Shown: positions 8,621 to 17,912, numbered from the stretch's first letter. The stretch: DNA of 64,000 bases from Streptomyces halobius (GCF_023277745.1 NZ_CP086322.1:868001-932000); one strand, 5' to 3'. The notes: generated from the letters alone by a model not told the origin. A program made the numbers and translations.

Positions 8621-9179
8621 GCGGCCACGACTGCCACGACAATCGATCACGGCTGCTGAAGCCTGCGCTGACCGCTCTGATCCCATGCCGCAGGCGCGTC
8701 CCGGCTGCCGCGAACTGCTCCAGGCGCACCTCGGCTCGCAAGGCGGCCTGCCGAGCGAGCCGAGGATTCACGGAAAATGGCGGTATTCACATCCCGGTAA
8801 GGAGGAGGACGATAAAACTACAATGAACTTCGAATAAAGCCTTCCCTTATTTGATTGTGCTCCTCAACCGCCGGTTCGGCAAGCAACGGCCAGCAGCGCC
8901 TGCGCCTCTCCAGGTCGCCCCAGCCTGCGCTTCGTACAACGACGGGGGCGCCGAGCCCGCACAATGGATTCGGTCGCACCGCAGTCGCTGCCCCGCGGCT
9001 CCAGCGATGGCTGGAGCCGGAGATTCACCGACCCGCGGTTTCGCGGGCCACTGAATCATCCGGTGCATCCTCGGAGCGCTGTACAGGCGACAGCGCGGTG
9101 CGAATGGCGTAGTCATGTCCGCGGGGACATGCGCGGTGGAAATGCTGATTGTAGTGCCCCTCACGAAAGGAAGACATCT
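8621..9179. other. Stretch with no supportable gene
   Basis: No convincing gene on either strand. The part near 8780-8850 is AT-rich, including AAAACTACAATGAACTTC, and could hold promoter elements. The last 60 bases lead into the CBM48-like gene. Confidence 0.4.
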
Positions 9180-9455
9180 ATGCTGAAGCGCATGCACCGC
9201 AGTGAGCACACGGAGGTTACTTTCGTCATCCCAGCGGACAAAGACTGCGGTCCGGTGAGCGTCGTTGGTGACTTCAACGACTGGCGGCCTGGCGCCCACC
9301 CATTTGTGGAGCAGCCCGACGGGAGCATGGCCGTGACCATGAGATTGCCCAATGAACAGCGGTACGGGTTTCGCTATCTTGCGCACGGCAACCGCTGGTT
9401 CGATGAAGGCCAGGCCGACGGCCGTGACGGCTGCAACAGCATTTTGCATACCTGA
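9180..9455 (+). CDS. Stand-alone CBM48/isoamylase-N-like carbohydrate-binding domain protein
   Basis: The 91-aa protein consists almost entirely of a glycogen-binding-type domain: VTFVIPADKDCGPVSVVGDFNDW (split WxxWR-like core), then GSMAVTMRLP and YGFRYLAHGNRWFDE. These are the hallmarks of CBM48/AMPK-beta modules found at the N terminus of glycogen branching and debranching enzymes. Here the domain stands alone, as in small actinobacterial isoamylase early-set proteins. GAAAGGAAG precedes the ATG at 8 bases, supporting this start. It may target glycogen or alpha-glucan; partners are not encoded nearby. Confidence 0.8.
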   Translation: MLKRMHRSEHTEVTFVIPADKDCGPVSVVGDFNDWRPGAHPFVEQPDGSMAVTMRLPNEQRYGFRYLAHGNRWFDEGQADGRDGCNSILHT

Positions 9456-9700
9456 ACACTGCATCGCCCGTCTCCCACGACTCCACCGCGCTCGCTGGCC
9501 AACCAGCGAGTGCGGTGCACTCGGCGACCTGGCCGTCGAGCGGGACCCCAGCTCAGCCCTCGGCGACATCAGCGCCGCAGAATCCAACCAATGACCCGTT
9601 CTCAGAGGACCCGAAGCATGCTCGGCGGTCGTGCAGCCACCGGAGTGGAGCGGAGCCGCCGCCCGTTTGGGAATCGGCTGCACATGGCAAGCCGCTCACC

Positions 9701-10642
9701 ATGCGTCTTTCAGCGAGGTATACGAAACACGCGGTTCTCGCTCCGAGTAGCGGCGCGGTGAAAGGAGCCGCCGCCCGCGCGGAGGACTCGTTTCTCAAGT
9801 CCCTCGACTCGCTCGGCCGCCTGGAGAGGCTTGATGCGGTGATCAGCCGGGTGCAGCAGGTGGTGCGCGGATTGCCCCTGGGGCGCTACCGCGATGTGCT
9901 GCACGGTCTGCAGATCGGCCATCCGCTGCATCCCGCGCTGGTGCAGATTCCGATGGGCGCATGGTTCTCCGCCGCGGTGCTGGACGTCGTGCCCGGTACT
10001 GGGCGCAGTGCGCGTCTCCTGGTGGGTGTGGGCGTCCTTTCGGCCGCGCCGGCCGCGTTGGCCGGGTGGGTGGACTGGGCCGAGCAGCACGAGGACCAGA
10101 TGCGTACGGGGCTGGTGCATGCGGCGTCGATCGCCGCGGCCGTCGGGCTGTACGCAAGATCCTGGGTGCATCGCGGCCGCGGCCGTATGGCGCTGGGCAA
10201 GGCGTTCGGCTTTGCGGGGCTGTGTGCGGCCGGTTCCGGCGCGATGCTCGGCGGGCATCTCGCCTTCCGACAGGCGGCGGGCGCCAACAAGACGCAGCCG
10301 GTGCCGCATCTACTGGAAGAGGGCTGGCACCCGGTGGGCAGGGTGGAGGACTTCCCGGTCGGCGAGGCGGTGCGGCGGGAGCTAGGCGAGGTGGCACTTC
10401 TGGTGTTCCGTGAGCCGGGGGGCCGCATCCATGTCCTCGCCGAACGGTGCAGCCACCTGTCGGGGCCCCTGTCGGGCGGAGAGATCGCCGACGGCTGTGT
10501 GGAGTGCCCCTGGCACGGCAGCGTCTTCCGTCTGTCGGACGGCGCGAACGTACGTGGTCCCGCCACCGCTCCACAGCCGTCCTTCCAGGTGAGTGTGGAT
10601 GCGGACGGTACCGTTCACGTACGGCTGCCCGGCGCCGGTTGA
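9701..10642 (+). CDS. DUF2231 membrane / Rieske 2Fe-2S fusion protein
   Basis: The 313-aa protein has an N-terminal DUF2231-like part with several hydrophobic helices (about residues 60-200; HPLHPALVQIPMGAW, VGVLSAAPAALAGWVDW, HAASIAAAVGLYA, GLCAAGSGAMLGGHLA). A Rieske domain follows (about 215-313) with both cluster motifs intact: CSH at about 262 and CPWH at about 282. It probably transfers electrons at the membrane; the donor and acceptor are unknown. The start at 9701 has a weak ribosome site, and a GTG at 9758 is possible. Confidence 0.85.
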   Translation: MRLSARYTKHAVLAPSSGAVKGAAARAEDSFLKSLDSLGRLERLDAVISRVQQVVRGLPLGRYRDVLHGLQIGHPLHPALVQIPMGAWFSAAVLDVVPGTGRSARLLVGVGVLSAAPAALAGWVDWAEQHEDQMRTGLVHAASIAAAVGLYARSWVHRGRGRMALGKAFGFAGLCAAGSGAMLGGHLAFRQAAGANKTQPVPHLLEEGWHPVGRVEDFPVGEAVRRELGEVALLVFREPGGRIHVLAERCSHLSGPLSGGEIADGCVECPWHGSVFRLSDGANVRGPATAPQPSFQVSVDADGTVHVRLPGAG

Positions 10643-10658
10643 GTCATGCGATGACGTG

Positions 10659-10984
10659 TCAGCGGCCAAGGGCGTTGCGAAGCTGCTGTTTGTTCATCGA
10701 GGAGCGGCCGTCGATGTTGCGCTTCTTTGCCTCCTCATACAGCTGATCCTTCGTCGGCCCCTGGGAGTCGCTGTGGGAGCGTTCGCCACCGCGTTGCGAG
10801 GCGGACTTCCTGTCTTGAGTGGAGACCTTGCTGGCGGTCTTCGACTCACCGGAGCGCGCCCGCTCCTTGTTCACGGTGCGCGAGGCAATCTCCTTCGCCA
10901 GCTTTGTGGACTCGCCCCTTTGTTTGGCGCCTCCTTGATGTGCTCGTACTGACGCTCACGTTTCTTGCTCGAACCGGCAGGCAT
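10659..10984 (-). pseudogene. Plasmid-stabilisation-like protein with Rho-N-like C terminus, frameshifted
   Basis: Reading from an ATG preceded by GGAGG (10984) gives MPAGSSKKRERQYEHIKEA. A one-base loss near 10930 then moves the true continuation (AKQRGESTKLAKEIASRTVNKERARSGES) to another frame. The rest is in frame to 10659 and ends with YEEAKKRNIDGRSSMNKQQLRNAL, a Rho-N-like tail. Such proteins are widespread in Streptomyces and annotated as plasmid stabilisation proteins, though their role is not established. A second, also frameshifted, copy is at 34.2-34.5 kb. Confidence 0.65.
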
Positions 10985-10999
10985 GATGTCCTCCTTGGC

Positions 11000-11043
11000 C
11001 CGGCCATTGATCGGCGTCGGCGTTCACGTCGATCAATGGCCGG
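11000..11043. promoter_or_regulatory. 14-bp inverted repeat upstream of the plasmid-stabilisation-like gene
   Basis: CCGGCCATTGATCG (11000-11013) is repeated inverted at 11030-11043 with a 16-base spacer. It lies 16-59 bases upstream of the minus-strand start at 10984, where an operator or autoregulatory site would be expected. A hairpin terminator for upstream minus-strand transcription is the alternative, but no U-tract follows. Confidence 0.4.
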
Positions 11044-11577
11044 CTGCGACGCAGTCCGCTCGTCCTGCCATACCTGGCACCTACCACTTCATCCCCAATA
11101 GCTGCACCGCGCTACTCGAAGCGTTCGGCAGCATCGGACTGCCCGGCTGGCTGAACGCTGCTGCGTGGGTGTCTTCCCCCGTCTCTGGGCCGCCCGCCCT
11201 TGGCTTCCTGGGCATACATGAGGGTGAGCGCACGCAAGCGCCCTGCTCAGCGACTCGTACGAGGTACACGCCATGCGCGGCCGGCAGCTACCGTCGACAG
11301 CAGAAGGCAATCGGTACGTGACCTGGTCCTGCGGGGCCGCTGCCCCGCCGACGCCGACAGGCGCGCAATGGAAGGGCTCGTCATGCGTGTGCTTCCGGCC
11401 GCTCCCTCGATCGAAGGGCTCACGGCTGTCGTCGCCGGCGGCTCGCGGGGACTGGGGCTGCTCCTGGCCGGCCAGCTGTTGCGGCGTGGCTGCGATGTCG
11501 TTCTCCTGGCCAGGGATGAGGCCGAACTCGGCAGAGCCGTTGGCAAGCTGGGACAGTGCCGCGACGGTGCAGTGCGC

Positions 11578-12756
11578 TGTTTTCGACAGGGTGAAGTAGA
11601 GCCACTGGGGCAGTGAGAGCGAGAGCCACTGCTTCGGCAACGAGATTGGGAGCCACCCTGCCTGATGGTGTGTGACATGCCGCGGATGGCGTAATCGAGG
11701 CTTTGGGCTGTTTGGCCGGTCACGCTGTGCTGCGTCGATCACGGTCATGTCAGGAGCCCGTGGGTGTACAGGTCGCGTGAGTGGATCTTTGAGCGGATTC
11801 GTCGTGATCGCCGGTTGGATCCGACGGTCCACAGGCTCCGTTGGTGATCTTCCAGAGTCAGGTTCTGGTGCACAGGGCAAGGACGTGACTCGATCGAATG
11901 GTGCCTCTGGGTGTCTCGGCGACCCAGTCGGCGATGCGGGTGCGGTTGCCGGCCATCGCGGTGAGTACGTGCTGAACGTGGGTTCTGGCGAGGCGCGGTT
12001 GCGGCTTCGGCGCAGGCCGCAGCCGACCCCTAGCGCCATCCGTCAGCCTCCACCAACATTCACCAACGGAGTCCCGGTATTGGGTCTAGTCGCTCGCTGG
12101 CGCTCACTCAAGCCTGACCGGTCTCGAATCGGCTGACCTTGCCGTCGCGCACGGTGAACCGCCAGCTGGTGCGCATCGAGCCCCAGCGGGAATTGGTGTA
12201 GTCGGCAACGAGTTCGGTGCCGCCGTCGCCGATGGACTCGACCTGCAAGCGTCCGTTGCTGCCGAAGACCTCCGACTCGGTCCACTGGCCGATGTTGCGT
12301 TCCACGCCGTCGTCGGACATGGTCGCGTCGTCGGTGAGCGCCGCGAAGAACCGGTCCTGGTCGTTGGCGTTGAGCGCGTCCACGAATTCCTGTACTACGG
12401 GATCTAGCTGAGTCATCCGGTTACCTCTCTCAGGTGACAGAGCATGGATAGTCATATAGCAAATAACTGGCGTCCAGGTCTTCAAAACCCCGGAACGGAG
12501 CCGAGTCCTCCAGTGCCATGCCTGTCAGGGACATAGCCCGAGAGGACCCGGGACCGCCAAGCTACCGGCACCCCACCACCACCCACCTCAGACACCCCGC
12601 GCCTTATCGTCACCGCGTCGGAAGTCACCCGATAGAGGTGGCTCCCAATCTCGTTGCCGATCATGGACCTGTGTCGCGTCCATCCTTTTCACGGATGGAG
12701 CAACGCGGCTCTCGCTCTCACTGCCCCAGTGGCCCTACTTCACCCTGTCGAAAACA
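11578..12756. mobile_element. 1179-bp insertion with 50-bp inverted repeats and 7-bp target duplication
   Basis: Both ends carry the same roughly 50-bp sequence in inverted orientation, starting TGTTTTCGACAGGGTGAAG, with about one mismatch. A second inner inverted pair (CGGCAACGAGATTGGGAGCC) lies about 15-20 bp further in on the left and 45 bp in on the right. The target AGTGCGC is duplicated at 11571-11577 and 12757-12763. No intact transposase is inside; the only complete gene is an NTF2-like ORF. The plus-strand text near 11765-11830 (REWIFERIRRDRRLDPTV) resembles the N terminus of an IS21-type transposase and is probably a decayed remnant. The element is presumably mobilised in trans. Confidence 0.85.
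12108..12416 (-). CDS. NTF2/SnoaL-like small protein inside the insertion
   Basis: The 102-aa product (MTQLDPVVQEFVDALNAN..) has the SnoaL/NTF2-like pattern: an N-terminal helix with VDALNANDQDRFFAALTDDATM, then alternating beta strands (VESIGDGGTELVADY, SWRFTVRDGKVSRFETG). These cone-shaped folds serve as small-molecule binding proteins, isomerases or cyclases. It begins with AGAGAGG about 8 bases upstream. As the only intact gene between the inverted repeats it is a passenger. Function unknown. Confidence 0.75.
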   Translation of the reverse strand: MTQLDPVVQEFVDALNANDQDRFFAALTDDATMSDDGVERNIGQWTESEVFGSNGRLQVESIGDGGTELVADYTNSRWGSMRTSWRFTVRDGKVSRFETGQA

Positions 12757-13537
12757 AGTGCGCAGTGTTGTGTGCGATGTACGGGATGAGGCTGCGGTGC
12801 GCGACCGCCTCGCGGAGATCGCCAAGGACGAAAACGGGCTGGATATCGTCATCGCCAACGCCGGCATCATCCAGGTCGGCCCGGCCGAGGCACTCGGCCC
12901 CGATGGGTTCCGCGACGCGATGGATTCCATCTTCAATGGTGCCCTCAACACCGCGCTGGCTGCCCTCCCCCACCTTCGGCGCAGCCCGGCCGGCGGAAGG
13001 CTCGCCCTCATCGGATCTGTCGGAGGGCTGCTGGCGGTGCCTCATCTGCTGCCCTACTCCTGCGCGAAGTCGGCGGTGGCTGCGCTGGCCGAAGGGCTGT
13101 ATGCGGAGGAGGCACCGCACGGGGTCACCGTGACCGGAGTCCACCCCGGCCTGATGCGCACGGGGTCGCATGTCCATGCCCTCTTCGGTGGGGACCGGCG
13201 CCGGGAGTACGCCTGGTTCTCGGCTCTGGCTGGGGCTCCTGTCCTGTCCATGAATGCCGTGCGGGCAGCGGACTGCATCGTGTCCGCGCTGCAGCGGCGG
13301 CGTCCACGCATCGTCCTGACGCCGATGGCCAAGCTCGGCGCCACGGCGCATGGGGTGGCCCCGGTGACCATGACCCGGCTGCTGTCGGCAGTGGCCCGCG
13401 TACTGCCCCGCAGCGGAGGCCGCGGCACGGTCGACGGCGGGACGGTTGTCGCTCAGGACCAACCGCCGGCCCAGCGGCTCCGCGGTGTGCTCGGTGTCCT
13501 CAACGAACGGGCAGCCGATTACTTCAACCAGCGCTGA

Positions 13538-13944
13538 CGGCGATGAGGACCTTAGACCGAGCCGTTGCTGTCCAAAGCCGGCGCCGCAACAGGAGCCGGG
13601 ACGTCCGCGGGTGCCCCATCGATAGGACCGTGCGGAATCCGCCCATACCACTTCCCGCAACCCCACCCGCCGGTCCCACAGGCGGCCAAGCCCACCTCCG
13701 CGATCCCGACGGCGGGCGCCTTCTTGCTCCGCTTGCCCCAGCGCCTCCTCGTCCCCACACGGCGCGCGTTCGCGCTGTGCCGCGGATGTGTCCGGCTTTG
13801 AGGAGCGTCGCCTGCTCTCTCTAGGCGGGGGTCATCCGGATCGTTCCGGCTTAGCCCTTGCCTGGTGGGTCTTTGTCCTCTCAAGTGGTTCTTTCGTCGG
13901 ATTGCCGCAACGCTGGAACCGGGAGCCGTGGCAGGAGGTGACGT
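13538..13944. other. Intergenic stretch without supportable gene
   Basis: Open frames exist on both strands here, but none shows a recognisable domain, ribosome site or consistent codon pattern. The segment 13850-13930 lies just upstream of the methyltransferase and should contain its promoter. Confidence 0.35.
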
Positions 13945-14667
13945 ATGAACGCCTGTACCGCCACTCTCGTCCGGCGGCGTCCGCTGGTGACACTCCCCGG
14001 CGTCTACACGCCCCAGGACGACACCCGGCTTCTGTTGCACGCGCTGTACCGGGAAGGCGTCGGCCCCGGTACCGAGCTGCTGGATCTGGGCACGGGCAGC
14101 GGGGCCCTCGCCCTGGGTGCCGCACGCTGCGGGGCCCACGTCACGGCCGTGGACATCGCATGGCGGGCGGTATTCACTACCTGGATCAACGCCCGGCTCG
14201 CCCGGTTGCCCCTCACGGTCCGCCGCAGCGATCTGGCCACGGCCGTCCGCGGCCGCACCTTCGACCTGTTCGTCAGCAATCCGCCCTACGTGCCCGCGCC
14301 CGGCGTCAGCCTGCCCCGGGGAGCGGCGCGGGCGTGGGACGCCGGATGCGACGGGCGGCTCCTGATCGACCGCATATGCGACCTGGCACCGGCGGCGCTG
14401 CGACCCGGCGGGGTGCTACTGATGGTCCACTCCGGACTGTGCGGAGCCAGCGACACCCTGTCGCGGCTGGGCCGAGCCGGATTGCGGGCCGAGATCAGTG
14501 ACCGTACACGCATTCCTTTCGGCCCGGTCCTGCGCTCCCGTCTGTCGTGGTTGCGCAGCACCGGCCTGCCCCACGGGGCCGGAGGCGGGGCCGGACAACT
14601 TGTGGAACTCACAGAGGAACTGGTGATCATCCGTGCCGAACGTCCCAGAGCATCCGCGCCGTACTGA
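13945..14667 (+). CDS. HemK-like SAM-dependent methyltransferase (module copy 1)
   Basis: The 240-aa protein has SAM-binding motif I (LLDLGTGSGALALGAA, about residues 47-62), VDIAWRAV, and the NPPY motif (VSNPPYVPAP, about 112) typical of HemK/RlmG-type enzymes that methylate Gln, Asn or nucleobases. It is shorter than PrmC because the N-terminal helical domain is missing, so the target is probably not release factor. GGAGGTG lies 7 bases upstream of the ATG. Its last 35 bases overlap the CDGSH gene, so translation is likely coupled. A frameshifted homologue is at 32.7-33.3 kb in the same gene order. Confidence 0.85.
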   Translation: MNACTATLVRRRPLVTLPGVYTPQDDTRLLLHALYREGVGPGTELLDLGTGSGALALGAARCGAHVTAVDIAWRAVFTTWINARLARLPLTVRRSDLATAVRGRTFDLFVSNPPYVPAPGVSLPRGAARAWDAGCDGRLLIDRICDLAPAALRPGGVLLMVHSGLCGASDTLSRLGRAGLRAEISDRTRIPFGPVLRSRLSWLRSTGLPHGAGGGAGQLVELTEELVIIRAERPRASAPY

Positions 14668-14872
14668 GCGCCCACGCCGTATCACGATCGTGTGGGACGG
14701 TCCGCTTCTGGTGGAAGGCCCGGTGGAAGTGGTCGGTGACGACGGTTCCGTAGCCGTCTCCGAACGATTCGTCGTTGCCCTCTGCACTTGCCGGCGCAGT
14801 CATTGCTACCCCTGGTGCGACACCAGCCACCGGCGGCGCGCCCGTCCCGCTCCTCAAGGCAACGCGCCATGA
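14633..14872 (+). CDS. CDGSH-type iron-sulfur protein (module copy 1)
   Basis: The 79-aa protein contains the full cluster motif C-x-C-x2-S-x3-P-x-C-D-x2-H (CTCRRSHCYPWCDTSH, about residues 50-65). It coordinates a labile 2Fe-2S cluster through three Cys and one His. The preceding part (GPLLVEGPVEVVGDDG) is the usual beta strand section. It overlaps the methyltransferase gene at its 5' end and the iron-redox gene at its 3' end, so the three form one translationally linked operon. Role is probably redox or iron-sulfur related. Confidence 0.9.
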   Translation: MPNVPEHPRRTERPRRITIVWDGPLLVEGPVEVVGDDGSVAVSERFVVALCTCRRSHCYPWCDTSHRRRARPAPQGNAP

Positions 14873-15945
14873 AGTCAGCAGGCGCCAAGGCTCCCGGGGT
14901 GCCTGCTCCACCGGACGGCTGCCCACGGCTGCCCCGTCCGCAGGGAGGGCTCTCGGAGGCAGTGCTCTCATCCCTGCAGACAACCGGAGCTGGCCCGCTG
15001 CCGGCTGCAGCGGATATCCAGCGCGCCGAGCCGTACGGAGCCGACCTCCAGCTCGCCCTGTACGCGCTCTACGAGCTGCACTACCAGGGCTTCGCCGGCG
15101 TGGACGACGACCGGGAATGGGATCCCGATTTGCTGGCGGTGCGGCGCTCCCTGGAAGCGGTGGTCCTCCGCGCCCTGCGCGCCGACGTCCCGGCCGTCGG
15201 GGCGGCGGAAGCGTTGGCCAGTCTGCTGGTTGAACCAGCCAGCGACGACGGCACCGGCGTCAGCCACTACCTGGAACGCGACGGCCAGCTGTGGCAGCTG
15301 CGGGAGTACGCGGCACTCCGCTCGCTGTACCACCTCAAGGAGGCCGATCCGCAGGCCTGGGTCATCCCCCGGTTGCGCGGCCGCGCCAAGGCCGGCATGG
15401 TCGCCGTCGAATTCGACGAGTTCGGTTCCGGACGCGCCGAGGACATCCACGCCAAGCTCTTCGCCGACCTCATGGCGGACCTCGGTCTGGAGACCGCGTA
15501 CGGACACTATGTGGACCTGGCGCCCGCCGAGGCACTGGCCACCGTCAACCTGATGTCGCTGCTCGGTCTGCATCGGTCGCTGCGCGGGGCGCTGGTCGGT
15601 CACTTCGCCACCGTCGAGGTGACCTCGTCACCCGCGGCACGACGCCTCGCGGACGCCATGCGCCGCACCGGCGCCGGCCCTGCGGCGGAGCGGTTCTACG
15701 ACGAGCATGTCGAGGCCGACGCGGTGCACGAGCAGGTGGTGCGCCGGGAGGTCATCGAGGGTCTACTGACCGACGAACCCGGCCTCGAACCCGATGTCGC
15801 CTTCGGCATCAGCGCCACCGGCCTCCTTGAGGACCGGCTTGCCGTATATCTCCTCGACGCCTGGCGACACGCCCGCAGCGCACTGCGAGCGTCACTGCCC
15901 ACAGCCGAGGGACAGTCCCACGCTCAGCCAGGAAGGCAGGCGTAG
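14869..15945 (+). CDS. Iron-containing redox enzyme family protein (module copy 1)
   Basis: The 358-aa protein resembles the haem-oxygenase-like iron-containing redox family: the YELHYQGFAGVDDDREWDP segment, EYAALRSLYHLKEADPQAW, KAGMVAVEFDEFGSGRAEDIHAKLFADLM (acidic metal-binding helix), and FYDEHVEADAVHEQV at the C-terminal part. Its ATG overlaps the CDGSH stop (ATGA). An upstream in-frame start (14788) lies inside the CDGSH gene and is less likely. Homologues cleave or oxidise small molecules using a di-iron centre; here the partner is probably the CDGSH protein. Confidence 0.8.
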   Translation: MKSAGAKAPGVPAPPDGCPRLPRPQGGLSEAVLSSLQTTGAGPLPAAADIQRAEPYGADLQLALYALYELHYQGFAGVDDDREWDPDLLAVRRSLEAVVLRALRADVPAVGAAEALASLLVEPASDDGTGVSHYLERDGQLWQLREYAALRSLYHLKEADPQAWVIPRLRGRAKAGMVAVEFDEFGSGRAEDIHAKLFADLMADLGLETAYGHYVDLAPAEALATVNLMSLLGLHRSLRGALVGHFATVEVTSSPAARRLADAMRRTGAGPAAERFYDEHVEADAVHEQVVRREVIEGLLTDEPGLEPDVAFGISATGLLEDRLAVYLLDAWRHARSALRASLPTAEGQSHAQPGRQA

Positions 15946-15994
15946 GCAGAGACGCCAGGAGCATCAGAAGACAGACTTCAGGAGGTGTACGCAC

Positions 15995-16770
15995 ATGGAC
16001 GAGACCGTCGTGGGCAAGACCACCGTGGCCGCCTCCCGCGCGTCCTTGGCAACGGCCAGGGTCCATCTCCTCCGCTCGGCCGTCACAAGGTCCCAATTGC
16101 CCGCCGACGGGGCGGGATGGGCACGTTTCGCCGCCCACTGGGAGGAGCTTTCCCCGGACAGGTACGCCGCTGAACAGGGCACCTGCCGACTGCGCCGGTA
16201 CGGCCAGTTCTTGTCGACTCCCGCCACCGGCGAACTGACCCCCTTACCGCACGTCCCCTTCGCACAGCCAGCACGCACCAACCCGCTCTACGAGGGAGTC
16301 GACCGGCACTTCGAGCCGCTGACCGAGGACTTCGCAGCCGACCCCGTACTGCGCGCCGTCCTGAGGCTCTTGGGGCGCCTCGCGGGCGCCCTGGACGCCC
16401 ACCACCTGGAACGCCAAGGTCCATCCGTTCCGGGTCGTCGCCGCAGCCGACGGTGAAGGACACCCCACGCCGGCACCGCGATGGCGTCACGCTCGTCTCC
16501 TCGATGCTGGTCGACCGCAGCAACGCCATCGGAGGCCGGAGCACCATGTACGCCCCCAATGGCCGAGAGCTGCTGTCGGTCACCCTCGATGAGCCCGCTG
16601 CGCTCCTAGTGTCGGACGACCGCAGCACTCTGCACAGCGTCTCCCCCATCCGGCCGTTGGACCCGGCGCGCACCGCTCACCGGGACGTGCTGGTGACCAC
16701 GCTCATCCCACAGAGCCATCCGGCACCGTCCCGGGCTGCCAGCCCCCCCGGCCGGGCGAACAGGTGCTGA
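15995..16770 (+). pseudogene. 2OG-Fe dioxygenase family protein, frameshifted
   Basis: From an ATG with AGGAGGTG upstream, the first frame gives about 150 aa (YGQFLSTPATGELTPLPHVPFAQP) of the 2OG-Fe dioxygenase family seen downstream of such clusters. The frame is lost near 16405, where AKVHPFRVVAAADGEGHPTP appears in the next frame. It shifts again near 16470, where RRHRDGVTLVSSMLV, STMYAPNG and the SPIRP..AHRDVLVTT end appear. Two indels therefore break a once roughly 250-aa protein. It follows the iron-redox gene by 50 bases and probably belonged to the same operon. Confidence 0.7.
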
Positions 16771-17013
16771 TGGAGTGGCCCGGTGACTCGCCACGGTCGT
16801 GAATCCGCTGAGATCCTTCGGCAAGAAGATCGGGCCGAAGGCCAAGTCCTCGCCCCGTTACCGGCTCCTCGTACAGCTCCACGGCGGCTGACTGGACGGC
16901 AGCGTGAAGCCGTCTGGCGGGGCAGGTCAATCGTCTAGCGAACAGGTCGCACCCATTGGCTGGGCCGCAGCTCGCTGGGGAGGCAGACCATCGAATCCGG
17001 GTAGGGATGGACC

Positions 17014-17442
17014 ATGCCACGGATCACGGCGGTGGTGAGCGGCCTGCCGATGATGGCCTGGCGGGCCCCCGGGCGGGGACCGTCGGTGGTGTGCGTTCAC
17101 GGCGCCGGAGTCTCCAGCCGGGTGTTCCAGCCGTTCATTGAGGTGCTCGGCCGTCGCCACGACGCGTGGAGCATTGACCTACCCGGGTTCGGTGCCAGCA
17201 GCGGGCCTACGCGCCCCCTGGGCCTGCGGGCGCTGGCCGACGCGGTCGCCGAGTGGCTGACCGCGTCGACCTGGACCAGGTGGTGCTGTGCTCCTCGGTG
17301 GGTCCTTCGGCTGCCAGGTGGCCGTCGTTGCCGCCGCCCGGCATCCGGACCGCATCGCCGGGCTGGTGCTGGTGGGACCGACCGTCGACCCCGCCGCCCG
17401 CAGCTTCGTCCGCCAGCTGTTGCGCTGGCAACAAGCTCAGTG
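17014..17442 (+). pseudogene. Alpha/beta hydrolase, multiply frameshifted
   Basis: The first frame has the family N terminus: VVCVHGAG (oxyanion region), WSIDLPGFGASSG. Near 17262 the frame breaks. The nucleophile region then reads LLGGSFGCQVAVVAAARHPDRIAGLVLVGPTVDP in a different frame. The conventional G-x-S-x-G appears as GGSFG. The reading frame ends at 17442 with only about 140 residues covered, so the lid and His region are gone. It is a decayed 3'-truncated gene, convergent with the LPFR peptide gene. Confidence 0.65.
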
Positions 17443-17565
17443 ACGCCTGTGGGCCGTATCTGATGCTCCGCCGAAGAGCCGGGCCAGAGCTCGGAAGGGC
17501 AGTGTCACAACCGTGGCTATCGCACCACCGATGGCACGGAGAACGTCTGCGATCGCCTTCAACAT
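17437..17565 (-). CDS. LPFR-motif small protein
   Basis: The 42-aa product (MLKAIADVLRAIGG...TLPFRALARLFGGAS..) carries the TLPFRALARLFGGAS core of a short peptide family widespread in Streptomyces. It is amphipathic with a hydrophobic stretch AIATVVTLPF. GGAGGG lies about 8 bases before this ATG; an in-frame ATG two codons upstream sits too close to it. Function unknown, but it probably associates with membranes. It overlaps the decayed hydrolase end by six bases. Confidence 0.75.
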   Translation of the reverse strand: MLKAIADVLRAIGGAIATVVTLPFRALARLFGGASDTAHRRH

Positions 17566-17730
17566 ACGCATCCCTCCATCTCACTTCTCAAGGATGCCAG
17601 GCAGCGGACCGGTGCGACACTGGCGGAGGCGAGCGATCAGACATCCATCACCTGCCCGGCCACCCCGGGGCTGCCGGGACCGGCCGGTTCTGGTTGGGCC
17701 CCGGACCGGCCCGGCAGCCTCACGACGTCT

Positions 17731-17912
17731 TCAGCGCAGCGTGCGCCGGTGCCGGCCGGAGCGCCGCAGGTGCATTCCCAGGTACACCAGGGCGGCGACG
17801 AACACCACGATCCCATGAGCAGGTAGAACAGTCCTTTGGCAACGGCGCCGATGATGCCCGGCACGATCGCTGCGATGACGAGGATCAGGAAGAGCGTCGT
17901 GGCGTAGGGCAC
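17731..17912 (-). pseudogene. Small hydrophobic protein, frameshifted
   Basis: The start (MPYATTLFLILVIAAIVPGIIGAVAKGLFYLL) and the continuation in the next frame (GIVVFVAALVYLGMHLRRSGR) together match the common Streptomyces hydrophobic protein of about 60 aa with two membrane helices. A single indel near 17815 joins them, so the gene is either recently broken or contains a base error. It has no recognised function but often accompanies stress genes such as CsbD. Confidence 0.55.

Larger units (their letters stand above)
11383..13537 (+). pseudogene. Short-chain dehydrogenase/reductase, interrupted by a 1179-bp insertion
   Basis: The first piece (11383-11577) encodes a Rossmann start, VVAGGSRGLGLLLAGQLLRRGCDVVLLAR. 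The second (from 12757) resumes with VVCDVRDEAAV, NAG (IANAGIIQ), the Ser/Tyr/Lys catalytic region (LIGSVGGLL..PYSCAKSAV) and VHPGLMRT. The two halves join exactly in frame if the insertion and one 7-bp target copy are removed, restoring an SDR of about 320 aa. The Tyr-x-x-x-Lys motif appears as YSCAK. AAGGG precedes the ATG at 11383. Upstream and downstream context suggests a redox or stress role; substrate unknown. Confidence 0.8.

Noticed and set aside
13543..13824. Plus-strand Arg/Pro-rich frame
   Set aside because: No ribosome site, no recognisable domain and competing open frames on the other strand.
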